A stretch of DNA of 64,000 bases from DASXQK01 sp963757155. Lineage in GTDB: Bacteria > Pseudomonadota > Alphaproteobacteria > Dongiales > Dongiaceae. A model generated the notes under the pieces. The model searched no databases, was not told the origin of the DNA, and was given only the letters and a program-made list of their open reading frames with translations. Positions 27,345 through 35,912 of the stretch are shown in pieces. The DNA is taken from NCBI GenBank assembly GCA_963757155.1, contig CAVWQS010000004.1, positions 54,073 to 118,072 of the forward strand. Reading direction: 5' to 3'. A program made the translations under genes and the position numbers. Position 1 is the stretch's first letter; every line of letters starts with the position of its first letter.

Positions 27345-28595
27345 ATGCTGCAAGCGCTGCAAAGCGTCATTTCCCTGTTGCTCGGCGCCGGGATCCTGAT
27401 CCTCGGCAACGGTCTCGTGGGCATCGTGCTGCCGGTGCGCATGAGCCTGGAGCATGTGCCCACGGAAATCTCGGGACTCGTCATGTCGGCCTATTACGCC
27501 GGGCTGGTGCTGGGCTGCCTGTGGAGCCGCGATCTCATCGTGCGGGTCGGCCATATCCGGGCCTTTGCCGCCTTCGCCGCTCTGGTGGGGGCGACGACGC
27601 TGGTCTTCGCTCTCTGGTTCGACCCGCTCGTCTGGGGCCTGCTCCGGGTCGTGGTCGGATTCTGCATGGCCGGGCTCTTCGCCACCATCGAGAGCTGGCT
27701 GAATCTGCGCTCCAGCAAGGAGAGCCGCGGCCAGATCCTCTCCCTCTACATGGTCACGAGCTATCTCGCGTCCACCCTCGGCCAGCTGCTGGTCAATGTC
27801 TGGAGCGTGAAGGGCCAGGAGCTCTTCTGCCTCGGCGTCATGCTGATCTGCCTCTCCCTGGTGCCGGTGGTGCTGACCCGCGTGGCCGGCCCGGATCTGA
27901 GCCATACGAAGCCGCTCTCGCTGTTGCGCCTCTATGCCATCTCGCCGCTGGGCGTGGCGGCCTCGCTCGGCGCCGGCCTCATCAGCGGCGCCTTCTACGG
28001 CATGGGCGCGGTCTTCGCGGCCATGGAGGGCATGTCGGTCTTTGCCATCTCCATCTTCATGGGCGTCTCCCTGATCGGCGGGCTGGTGATGCAATGGCCC
28101 ATCGGCTGGCTCTCGGACCGCTACGACCGGCGTACCGTGCTGCTCTGGGTACTGATCGTCATCGCCACCGTCTGCCTGATCGAGTTCACCCTCTCTCACG
28201 TGGCCCATCCCACGCGCTGGCTTCTCGTCTTCACCGGCCTCTTCGGCGGCGCGGCGGCGACGGTCTATCCGCTCGCCGTCGCCCATGCCTTCGACTATGT
28301 CGAGCGCGAGCAGATGGTCCCGGCCTCCACCGGCATGCTGCTTGCCTGGGCGCTGGGCGCCACCGCCGGACCGATCCTGGCGTCGCAAGCCATGACATTG
28401 GGCGGCGACTGGGCGCTGTTCCTCTATCTCGCCGCCGTAGCCGGCCTGCTGGCGGCCTTTGTCCGCTTCCGCATGAGCCGGCGCGAGGCGCTCCCGGCCG
28501 AGGAACAGGCGAAATACGCGCCGCGCGGCGAGGGCACGGTGGTGGCCGGCGCGCTGGATCCCCGCCCGACCCAGGCCGGCGCCTCGGCCGGATGA
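27345..28595 (+). CDS. MFS transporter, YcaD-like
   Basis: 416 residues with 12 hydrophobic helices. It resembles the YcaD group: GNGLVGIVLPVRMSLEHVPTEISGLVMSAYYAGLVLGCL at the N-terminus, GLFATIESWLNLRSSKESRGQILSLYM in the middle, and WPIGWLSDRYDRRTVLLW as the MFS loop motif. It is an inner-membrane secondary carrier with unknown substrate. The 154-base gap before it contains only the hairpin at 27237. Confidence 0.87.
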   Translation: MLQALQSVISLLLGAGILILGNGLVGIVLPVRMSLEHVPTEISGLVMSAYYAGLVLGCLWSRDLIVRVGHIRAFAAFAALVGATTLVFALWFDPLVWGLLRVVVGFCMAGLFATIESWLNLRSSKESRGQILSLYMVTSYLASTLGQLLVNVWSVKGQELFCLGVMLICLSLVPVVLTRVAGPDLSHTKPLSLLRLYAISPLGVAASLGAGLISGAFYGMGAVFAAMEGMSVFAISIFMGVSLIGGLVMQWPIGWLSDRYDRRTVLLWVLIVIATVCLIEFTLSHVAHPTRWLLVFTGLFGGAAATVYPLAVAHAFDYVEREQMVPASTGMLLAWALGATAGPILASQAMTLGGDWALFLYLAAVAGLLAAFVRFRMSRREALPAEEQAKYAPRGEGTVVAGALDPRPTQAGASAG

Positions 28596-28649
28596 GCCGG
28601 CTGGACCATCCGGCCCCGCGCATGTAAGCAGGGACGGGGAGAAACACGC

Positions 28650-30320
28650 ATGAGCGACGCGTCTTACGACTACATCATCATCGGCTCCGGCTCGGCGGGC
28701 TCGGTGCTCGCCAATCGCCTGGGCGCGGTGGCGGAGAACCGCATCCTGGTGTTGGAGGCGGGTGGGCAGGATCACTGGTTCAACTGGAAGATCCATATGC
28801 CGGCGGCCTTCGCCTATCCGCTCGCCGACGACAAGATGAACTGGGCTTATCACAGCGAGCCCGATCCCTTCATGGACAACCGGCGCATGTATTGCCCGCG
28901 CGGGCGCGTGGTCGGCGGCTCCTCCTCCATCAACGGCATGGTCTATATCCGCGGCCATGCCCGCGACTACGACCGCTGGGCCCAGGCGGGCCTCAAGGGC
29001 TGGTCCTATGCCGAGGTGCTGCCCTATTTCCGCCGCGCCGAGAGCCGCGATCTGGGTGCCGATGATTATCATGGCGGCGACGGCCCGCTCCATGTGAGCC
29101 GCGGCCATACGCCCCAGCCGCTGTTCCAGGCTTGGGTCGAAGCCGGCAAGCAGGCCGGCTATCCCATGACCGACGATCTCAACGGCTATCAGCAGGAAGG
29201 GCTGGGGCCGATGGATATGACGACCTTCCGCGGCCGGCGCTGGAGTGCTGCCAAGGCCTATCTCAGGCCCGCGATCCGGCGCGGCAATGTCGAGCTTGTC
29301 ACGCGCGCGCTGACGACTCGCATCCTCTTCGAGGGGCGGCGCGCCACGGGCGTGGAATATATGAAGGCCGGGGAGAAGACGATCGCCCGCGCCCGGCACG
29401 AGGTGATCGTCGCGGGCGGGGCCATCAATTCGCCCCAGATCCTGATGCTGTCGGGCATCGGTGCCGCCGATCATCTGCGGCAGTTCGAGATCCCGGTGGT
29501 CCAGGACCTGCCAGGGGTAGGGCAGAACCTGCAGGACCATCTCGAGACCTATGTCCAGCACGCCTGCCTGCAGCCCATCACCCTCTATCCCGTGATGAAG
29601 AGCCCGCTCCGCCAGCTCCTGGTCGGCATGCAATGGACCTTCCTCGGCAGCGGCCCGGGGTCGACCAATCACTTCGAAGCCGGCGGCTTCATCCGCAGCC
29701 ATGCCGGCGTCGAGCATCCCGATCTGCAGTATCACTTCCTGCCCATCGCGGCCTCCTATGACGGCAGCCAGAAGGCGGAAGGCCATGGCTATCAGGCCCA
29801 TGTCGGACCCATGCGCCCGACGAGCCGGGGCCATGTGAAGCTTCGCTCCACCGATCCGCGTCAGCATCCCGAGATCCTGTTCAACTACATGCAGACCGAG
29901 GCCGACCGAAGCGAGATGCGCGCCGCCATCCGGCTGACACGCGAGATCTTCGCGCAGAGGGCCTTCGACCCCTTTCGCGGGCCGGAGCTCTCGCCAGGCC
30001 CCGCGGTCAAGACCGATGCCGAGATCGATGCCCATATCCGCGCCCGGGGCGAGAGCGCCTATCACCCCTCCGGCAGCTGCAAGATGGGCATCGCCAGCGA
30101 TCCCATGGCGGTGGTGGATGCAGACGCGCGCGTGCATGGGCTGGAAGCCCTGCGCGTGGTCGACGCCTCCATCATGCCCCATGTGGTGAGCGGCAATCTG
30201 AACGCGCCCACCATCATGCTGGCCGAGAAGCTCGCCGATGCGATCCTCGGCCGCGCGCCGCTGCCCCGCTCCGAGGCCAAGGTCTATATCGCCCCGAACT
30301 ACGAGACCTCGCAGCGCTGA
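28650..30320 (+). CDS. GMC family FAD oxidoreductase (choline dehydrogenase-like)
   Basis: 556 residues. FAD-binding GSGSAG at residues 12-17, GGSSSINGMVYIRGHARDYDRW (GMC signature 1), GAINSPQILMLSGIG (signature 2), and the C-terminal YHPSGSCKMG with catalytic His and NLNAPTIMLAEK. GMC enzymes oxidise primary alcohols at an FAD. It resembles choline dehydrogenase, but substrate cannot be assigned from sequence. Start ATG 28650 has GGGGAG nearby. It is followed on the same strand by a TRAP binding protein, suggesting joint uptake and oxidation of an alcohol or acid. Confidence 0.87.
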   Translation: MSDASYDYIIIGSGSAGSVLANRLGAVAENRILVLEAGGQDHWFNWKIHMPAAFAYPLADDKMNWAYHSEPDPFMDNRRMYCPRGRVVGGSSSINGMVYIRGHARDYDRWAQAGLKGWSYAEVLPYFRRAESRDLGADDYHGGDGPLHVSRGHTPQPLFQAWVEAGKQAGYPMTDDLNGYQQEGLGPMDMTTFRGRRWSAAKAYLRPAIRRGNVELVTRALTTRILFEGRRATGVEYMKAGEKTIARARHEVIVAGGAINSPQILMLSGIGAADHLRQFEIPVVQDLPGVGQNLQDHLETYVQHACLQPITLYPVMKSPLRQLLVGMQWTFLGSGPGSTNHFEAGGFIRSHAGVEHPDLQYHFLPIAASYDGSQKAEGHGYQAHVGPMRPTSRGHVKLRSTDPRQHPEILFNYMQTEADRSEMRAAIRLTREIFAQRAFDPFRGPELSPGPAVKTDAEIDAHIRARGESAYHPSGSCKMGIASDPMAVVDADARVHGLEALRVVDASIMPHVVSGNLNAPTIMLAEKLADAILGRAPLPRSEAKVYIAPNYETSQR

Positions 30321-30402
30321 TAGCTCACTTTCCGGTTGCGGCGGCCCGGACGCTGTGGCTACTGACTGGCCTCGCGTCCTTGGTTCCCAAAAGGAAGACC
30401 TC

Positions 30403-31413
30403 ATGACATTCGCGCGCCGCGCCGCCGGCCTGCTTGCCTTGCTCCTCGCTCTATCGCCGATCGCGGGGCCGGCAAATTCTGCCGATCCCATCATCATTAA
30501 ATTCAGCCATATCGTCGCGGCCGATACGCCGAAGGGCATGACGGCCGACAAATTCAAGGAATTGGCCGAAGCCATGACCGGCGGGCGGGTCAAGGTCGAG
30601 ATCTATCCCAATAGCACCCTCTACAAGGACACTGAGGAACTCGCCGCTCTGCAGCGGGGCGACGTGCAGATCCTGGCGCCCTCGATCTCGCGTCTGGCGC
30701 TGCTCGGTGCCCATGAGTTCGAGGTCTTCGATCTGCCCTTCCTGTTCAGGGATTACGACGCCGTCCATAGGGTGACCGGCGGCGATGTCGGACAGAAGCT
30801 AATGGCCGGGCTCGCGCCCTATGGGCTCGAAGGCATCGCCTTTCTCGACAACGGCTTCAAGGACATGAGCGCCAACCGGCCGCTGCATGAGCCCGCCGAC
30901 TACAAGGGCCTCAAGATGCGCATCCAGCCTTCGGCGGCAATCGAGGCGGAGATGAAGGCGCTGGGTGCCACGCCGGTGACCCTGTCCTTCTCCGAAACCT
31001 ATAAGGCGCTGAAGGCCGGCACGGTGGACGGCACGGAGAATGCGCTCTCCAACCTCTTCACCCAGCGCATGAATGAAGTGCAGACGAATCTCAGCCTCAC
31101 AAATCACGGCTATCTCGGCTATGCGGTGATCGTGAACAAGGCCTTCTGGGACAAGCTGCCGCCCGACATCCGCGCCGCTCTCGATGCGGCGATGCAGCAG
31201 GCCACGGCCTATGGCAATGAGATCGCCGCGAAGCAGAATCGGGACTCCTTGGAGAAGATCCGCGCCGCCGGTACGACCGTGATCTATCAGCCGACGCCAG
31301 CGGAGCTCGAAGCGCTGAAGACCGCTCTGCTCCCCGTCCACCAGGAAATGGCGGCCCGCATCGGCCAACCGACCATCGACGCGGTCTATGGCGCGGTGGG
31401 TTTCCAGCCCTGA
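30403..31413 (+). CDS. TRAP transporter solute-binding protein, DctP type
   Basis: 336 residues. Sec signal peptide (MTFARRAAGLLALLLALSPIAGPANSAD), then the DctP fold: IIKFSHIVAADTPKGMTADKFKELAEAMTGGRVKVEIYPN, KGLKMRIQPS with the carboxylate-binding Arg, and FSETYKALKAGTVDGTENALSN. It captures organic acids in the periplasm for DctQM permeases. No dctQ or dctM lies in the window, so it is an orphan or uses distant membrane partners. AAGGAAG lies before the ATG. Confidence 0.9.
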   Translation: MTFARRAAGLLALLLALSPIAGPANSADPIIIKFSHIVAADTPKGMTADKFKELAEAMTGGRVKVEIYPNSTLYKDTEELAALQRGDVQILAPSISRLALLGAHEFEVFDLPFLFRDYDAVHRVTGGDVGQKLMAGLAPYGLEGIAFLDNGFKDMSANRPLHEPADYKGLKMRIQPSAAIEAEMKALGATPVTLSFSETYKALKAGTVDGTENALSNLFTQRMNEVQTNLSLTNHGYLGYAVIVNKAFWDKLPPDIRAALDAAMQQATAYGNEIAAKQNRDSLEKIRAAGTTVIYQPTPAELEALKTALLPVHQEMAARIGQPTIDAVYGAVGFQP

Positions 31414-31438
31414 GCTACCCCATCGCCGTCCACTTGTT

Positions 31439-31723
31439 CGTCATTCCCGCGAAAGCGCTAGGGCATATACATATCTCGTCGAGCGCCGCGGCTACTTTCT
31501 TCCCCCTCCCCCTGCGGGCCGTAAGGCCCACGCTTTGACGGGGGAGGGCCGGGGTGGGGGTGGCTATAGACTCAATATCGCAGCCGATGCAGCGCAGACT
31601 CTTGATGGTCCGCGGACGCGGACCTGACCCCCCGCCCTAACCCTCCCCCGCAAGGGGGGAGGGGATACAAAGGGAACCCGGCTGGACTTGAGTACATGCC
31701 CTAGCGCGAAAGCGGGAATGACG
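31439..31723. repeat. Composite nested palindromic repeat, 285 bp
   Basis: The 346-base gap between the TRAP gene and barstar is filled by repeats. The ends are type A REP-like arms in opposite orientation (31439-31466 and 31696-31723, both carrying the joined motif with CTAGGGCAT or its complement). Inside lie a type B palindrome (31641-31663, identical to 3946-3968) and a longer C/G-rich inverted repeat (31501-31560). No convincing ORF. It looks like a short mobile or amplified cassette without a transposase. Confidence 0.7.
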
Positions 31724-31759
31724 AGGTAGGAATATCGGACAACCCGATGGAATGCCGAC

Positions 31760-32140
31760 CTACCGCTTGCTCTCCAGCAGAAAGACCAACTGAAGCGGAA
31801 TGCCGACTGCCGCGAGGGCGTCGCTCGCGGCGAGCCAAAGGGAGACGAGCTGGCCCATCTCGCGGGGCAGGCGCTGCCAGAGGCCGCCGGCATGATCGAT
31901 GAGGAGAGCGCAGCCCTGGGGATAGCGCTCGCCCAGATCGCCAAGGCATTCCTCGGCGGCGTCCCAATTCGCACCGTAATAGGCCGGGAAGGCGAGGGCG
32001 TGGCCCAGGGCCTTGAGCAGGGCGGGGCCATCGGAGATGGCGGTGCCGTTGAACGCGGCCAAAGCGAGCCCGTGGCGCGCCAGCTCCTCGCGCAGTGCCG
32101 GCGCCGTCGAAGCGGGGGCGAAGCGCACGGGGGCGTTCAT
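31760..32140 (-). CDS. Barstar family RNase inhibitor
   Basis: 126 residues. LLKALGHALAFPAYYGANWDAAEECLGDLG (about 44-73) is the barstar core, including the residues that plug a barnase-type active site (YGANWDA). It is the cytoplasmic immunity protein for the RNase encoded immediately upstream on the same strand; the two overlap by 4 bases (TCAT on the plus strand), which fits translational coupling. Confidence 0.92.
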   Translation of the reverse strand: MNAPVRFAPASTAPALREELARHGLALAAFNGTAISDGPALLKALGHALAFPAYYGANWDAAEECLGDLGERYPQGCALLIDHAGGLWQRLPREMGQLVSLWLAASDALAAVGIPLQLVFLLESKR

Positions 32141-32532
32141 CGGATGCGCCAGAAACTGCGGTAGTGGTCGTCGGTGTAGTAGGCCTCGCGCCGGGCGCCG
32201 GTCACGAGACGCCGCGCCCCGCGATCGGGCGAGTCCGGCGTGGGGACGGTATATTCGTGATAATAGCCATGGGCCTCCGCGGGCAGCAGTCCTTCGCGGT
32301 TGCTGAAGATGGTCCCATCCTGTCGATAGGGGAAGGGGCCGCCGGCGTCGATCAGCGCCAGGGTCTGCTGGATGGCCCCGCGCTCCTCGGCGGGAAAGCG
32401 GTCGAGGGAAAGGGTGGTGCCGCTGTCGGCGAGCAGAAGGGCCGCGGGAGCAGAGACGGCGGCCGGAGGACCCAGGAGGATTGCGAAGGCGAGGAAGAAT
32501 AGCGCCAAAACGCGGAAATTTCGGGCGGGCAT
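32137..32532 (-). CDS. Secreted guanyl-specific ribonuclease (RNase Sa/barnase type)
   Basis: 131 residues. Sec signal peptide (LALFFLAFAILLGPPAAVSAPA, about 8-30), then a ribonuclease N1/T1-fold domain: FSNREGLLPAEAHGYYHEYTV with the likely general base E93, RGARRLVTG with R104-R108, and DDHYRSF with the catalytic acid H123. The pattern is very close to RNase Sa. It would cleave RNA 3' of G outside the cytoplasm. The start ATG 32532 begins the signal peptide. No secretion or delivery domain is fused, and no cysteine pair is seen. Confidence 0.88.
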   Translation of the reverse strand: MPARNFRVLALFFLAFAILLGPPAAVSAPAALLLADSGTTLSLDRFPAEERGAIQQTLALIDAGGPFPYRQDGTIFSNREGLLPAEAHGYYHEYTVPTPDSPDRGARRLVTGARREAYYTDDHYRSFWRIR

Positions 32533-32716
32533 GGCCGGATTGTCGAGGCCGTCGGGGGAAGCGTCAATCCTCCAGCGAATGCCGCGGGAATCGCTGCCCT
32601 CGGAACCGGGACGCACCGGGTGCCGCTGAGCCGGCTGGCCGAACATAAATCTATTGCCTCGGGGCGGCCCGGCATCGAATGTCGGATCGTCGGTCCAACC
32701 TTCCAGGTGAAGCGAG

Positions 32717-33646
32717 ATGGCGATGACAAAGAGCGAAGAAATCTGGCCGAGCCTGCCCTTGGCCGAATGGCGGGACACTTGCGCGACGCTGCAGCTTTGG
32801 ACCCAGATCGTCGGCAAGATCCGCTTGGCCCAGGCCCCGCTGGTCAATCATTGGTGGCAGGTACCGCTCTATGTGACCGCCCGCGGGCTCACCACTTCGC
32901 CGATGCCCTACGGTCCCCTCAGCTTTCAGATCGACTTCGATTTCATCGACCATCGTCTTGTGATCACCACGAGCGAAGGCCGGACCGCCAACATGGCCCT
33001 GGAGCCTCGCTCGGTCGCCGATTTCTATCGCGATCTCATGGCCGAGCTGAAGGCTCTGGGAATCGTCGTGAAGATCTGGACCATGCCGGTCGAGATCCCC
33101 GACGCGATCCCTTTCGAGCAGGATCGAACCCATGCGGCCTATGATCGCGACTATGCCAACCGCTTCTGGCGCATCCTCGTCCAGTGCGATCGCATCTTCA
33201 CCTTGTTCCGCTCGCGCTTCATCGGCAAGGTCAGTCCGGTGCATTTCTTCTGGGGCAGCTTCGACCTGGCCGTTACCCGCTTCTCCGGCCGCCCCGCGCC
33301 CGCCCATCCGGGCACGGCCCCGCATGTCGGCAATTGGGTGATGCGGGAGGCCTATTCCCACGAGGTCAGCAGCTGCGGATTCTGGCCAGGTGGCGGCGCC
33401 ATGCCGGAGGCCGCCTTCTATGCCTACGCCTATCCGCAGCCGCCCGGCTTTGCCAAGGCGGCGCTCAAGCCGAAGAGTGCATTCTGGAACGAGGAATTCG
33501 GAGAGTTCATCCTCCCCTATGACGCCGTCAGGCGGGAGCCAAACGCCGACCCGCAGATCCTCGAGTTCCTGGAGAGCACCTACGCCGCCGCGGCCGATCT
33601 TGGAGATTGGGATCGCGCTGCGCTGGAACGCCCTGGCGGCAGGTAG
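32717..33646 (+). CDS. DUF5996 family protein
   Basis: 309 residues, cytosolic. Family pattern: WPSLPLAEWRDTCATLQLWTQIVGKIRLAQ, PLVNHWWQVPLYVTARGLTTSPMPYG, SPVHFFWGSFDLAVTRFSGRPAP, AYSHEVSSCGFWPGGG. No known reaction. The conserved HWW, His and Cys residues suggest an enzyme, but that is inference. The start ATG 32717 is divergent from the RNase-barstar pair. Confidence 0.85.
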   Translation: MAMTKSEEIWPSLPLAEWRDTCATLQLWTQIVGKIRLAQAPLVNHWWQVPLYVTARGLTTSPMPYGPLSFQIDFDFIDHRLVITTSEGRTANMALEPRSVADFYRDLMAELKALGIVVKIWTMPVEIPDAIPFEQDRTHAAYDRDYANRFWRILVQCDRIFTLFRSRFIGKVSPVHFFWGSFDLAVTRFSGRPAPAHPGTAPHVGNWVMREAYSHEVSSCGFWPGGGAMPEAAFYAYAYPQPPGFAKAALKPKSAFWNEEFGEFILPYDAVRREPNADPQILEFLESTYAAAADLGDWDRAALERPGGR

Positions 33647-33713
33647 CGGCGGATCGGGCGACTCCGCTTCGATCCGGGCCCGTCACTGTTGGACAAGAGG
33701 CTGAGGGAACGTG

Positions 33714-34571
33714 ATGCAAGCAAGTGTGCTCAGTCATATGAACCTGAAACTGGAGTTCAGCTATATCCAGGCAAAGGGATTTCCCGAACCGAGCGATCTC
33801 TGCGAGCTGATGGCGTCGTTCGGCAGCGATAAGGGTAAGAGGCTCCACAACTACTCCGTTGTCTACGATTGGCTTCTCTCCCGCTTCCGAAGGGAGAAAT
33901 TGCAAATCTTCGAACTCGGCCTGGGCACGAACAAGGTGGGCGCCCCCTCGTCGATGGGCGTCAACGGAAAGCCGGGCGCCTCACTGCGTGCCTGGCGCGA
34001 ATACTTCCCTCAAGCCCAGATATATGGGGCCGATATCGACCGCGACATACTCTTCGCGGAGGACCGGATTCAGACCTTCTGGACCGATCAAAGGGATCCA
34101 AAGGCGATAAGGGAGCTCTGGCACCAGCTCGACGGGGTGTCGTTCGACGTCATGATTGACGACGGGCTTCACGAAGCTCCCGCCAACATCTGCTTTTTCA
34201 TGGAATCCTTTCACAAGTTGAAGCCGGGCGGAATTTATGTGATCGAAGATATCCAGCCTCACGATGTCGACCTCATGAATGCCCTTGCGCGAAGTTTGTC
34301 TTGCGCTTGCAGCAGCTTGGTGTTCGAGCAATTGGAACATCGACTCAACAAAGTCGATAACCGATTGCTGATCTGTCAAAGAGTTCTAGGGGCGGTCCTT
34401 CACGCCAAGGCGCGGGAAGAGGCCAGTTATGCGTGTCACCGCTCCAGGCGTCACCGCGAGGTTTCGATCAGCTCGATCCAGTCGCCGATCATGTGCTGCC
34501 AGTCCAATTTGGTAGCGGCTTTTTGTATGTCTTGGCATTTGCGGACGAATTCCGACGGATTGGCTTTGTAG
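33714..34571 (+). CDS. Class I SAM-dependent methyltransferase
   Basis: 285 residues as read. SAM-site features: LQIFELGLGTNKVG (motif I), AQIYGADIDRDILFAEDRI, FDVMIDDGLHEAP, LKPGGIYVIEDI. It resembles methyltransferases of antibiotic and surface-sugar clusters. The natural family end looks like NRLLICQ near 34380. One extra base in the AAA at 34379-34381 would give a stop at 34387-34389, so the final 60 residues (which run 121 bases into the opposite glycosyltransferase gene) are probably spurious. Base composition is visibly less GC-rich than neighbours, suggesting transfer. Confidence 0.72.
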   Translation: MQASVLSHMNLKLEFSYIQAKGFPEPSDLCELMASFGSDKGKRLHNYSVVYDWLLSRFRREKLQIFELGLGTNKVGAPSSMGVNGKPGASLRAWREYFPQAQIYGADIDRDILFAEDRIQTFWTDQRDPKAIRELWHQLDGVSFDVMIDDGLHEAPANICFFMESFHKLKPGGIYVIEDIQPHDVDLMNALARSLSCACSSLVFEQLEHRLNKVDNRLLICQRVLGAVLHAKAREEASYACHRSRRHREVSISSIQSPIMCCQSNLVAAFCMSWHLRTNSDGLAL

Positions 34572-35912
34572 TATCGCAGCGTGGCTGCCGTAAATTCCTT
34601 GAACTTGTCCGCTTCGATGGGAGCGATGATGCCGGTCCCCTCATAGGCGTTTCGGGGAAAATTTCCGACCGGGGTGCCGATAACGAGCCGACCAGCCGCC
34701 GCTGCTTCCATGACCGGCAAGGCATTTGCTTCGCTGATCGAGCTCGTCACGACGGCATCGACCGTCCGATAGAAATCCGGCATGTCGTGAAATGACCTTT
34801 GACTGGCGGTCGAGCCGGCCACCTGAAATGCCAAACCCGCTTCGCGCGCGGCCACCTCGGCGAGCTCACCCCGCTTCCACTCGATGCCATAGGTCTTGGT
34901 CGACATCGAGGAGGCGTAACCGACCGTCTCGAGGCGGGTGGGGATCTCCATGTAGAATTCCGCAAAATTGACGCCGAGGGAAGCGACCTTCGGGATTCGA
35001 GGCACGCCCAGCATGAGAGATCGGGAGTAGAGGAATTCGCTGACCACGCCGTAGTTTGCCAGCTTGTCGAAGGCCTCCAGGCCCTTCTGCTCGATGAGCA
35101 TGCGGATGTCGAGCTCGTGGTGCGACAAGCCGATGATCCGCTCGTAGGCGACGCCGTAGTTGTTGACCAGGCCGCCGACGCCGTCGAGGGCCGTTATGAA
35201 CACATCGTAGAAGGATGCGAACTCGCCGAAATACGCCGCGTGGCTGACCTGCCAATTCAGGATATCGATGATGTAGCCCCTGTCCCAGAGATGCCGACAG
35301 AGGTCGTAGTAAACGCGGCCATGGGACCAGCGGGGATATCCATAGATCAGCAATTTCTTGGCCTTGGAATTCTTCTTGACCCGCACGCGCAGTCGCGGGT
35401 CGACGATGTAGGAGTGCAGCCATTTCTTGTTGATCTCGAAACCCGCGTAGACGTGGTCCTTGACCCCGGCGGCATCGCCGGCTGCGCCCGACAAGTCTTC
35501 CGAGAGAAGGAAGAACTCCCAGAGGCTGCACCAGCTTTTCGAGAGGGTGATGCGCCCGTCGGGTTCCGCGGAGAGAAAGGTCCCATTCGCCTCGAGGCCC
35601 ACGAGACCGCGTTCGAGGTCGACGACGGTCAGCATCGTTGCCGTCGCTGCCTGACCCTTTTCGTCGCTGCCGCCAAGCGCCAGGCTTCGCTCGGGTTGGC
35701 AAGCTATGACCTTGCGCGGACTCCCCAAAGCCCAAAGCGAGGCAGCCTCGCGGGCGGCCTCCTTCTGGACGGGGATCGACAAGAAAGAAGGCATTCTCGG
35801 GAGAGCCATCGATCGGTCCGTGCCGCAGCTCTCGGGAAGCGGCATCGGCATACAGGACGGTGCCCCAGGTCGTGAAGATCCGGGTCGGTGGCAAAACGGC
35901 AGGGTTTGTCAT
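34451..35912 (-). pseudogene. Glycosyltransferase (GT4-like) with N-terminal extension, one frameshift
   Basis: Begins at ATG 35912 (overlapping the next gene's TGA): TNPAVLPPTRIFTTWGTVLY, then LRHGPIDGSPENAFFLVD. At about 35772 (in GGGG) one extra base shifts the frame and it continues as VQKEAAREAASLW onward. The body has LLIYGYPRWSHGRVYYDLCRHL, DVFITALDGVGG, GYASSMSTKTYGIEWKRG, and the GT4 signature SEANALPVMEAAAAGRLVIGTP (E-x7-E type). Corrected length 486 residues. Probably transfers a sugar from a nucleotide donor in surface glycan assembly; substrates unknown. Confidence 0.8.

Noticed and set aside
27282..30593. 1103-codon open frame on the minus strand
   Set aside because: It is antisense to the intact MFS, GMC and TRAP genes, and its translation (AGHDGVDHAQGFQ, GGGAQRPGKQHAGG) is His/Gly/Ala-rich shadow sequence typical of GC-rich DNA.
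32533..32847. Long N-terminal extension of the RNase
   Set aside because: The extension has no signal character and lies over the control region of the divergent DUF5996 gene; the internal ATG begins a good signal peptide.
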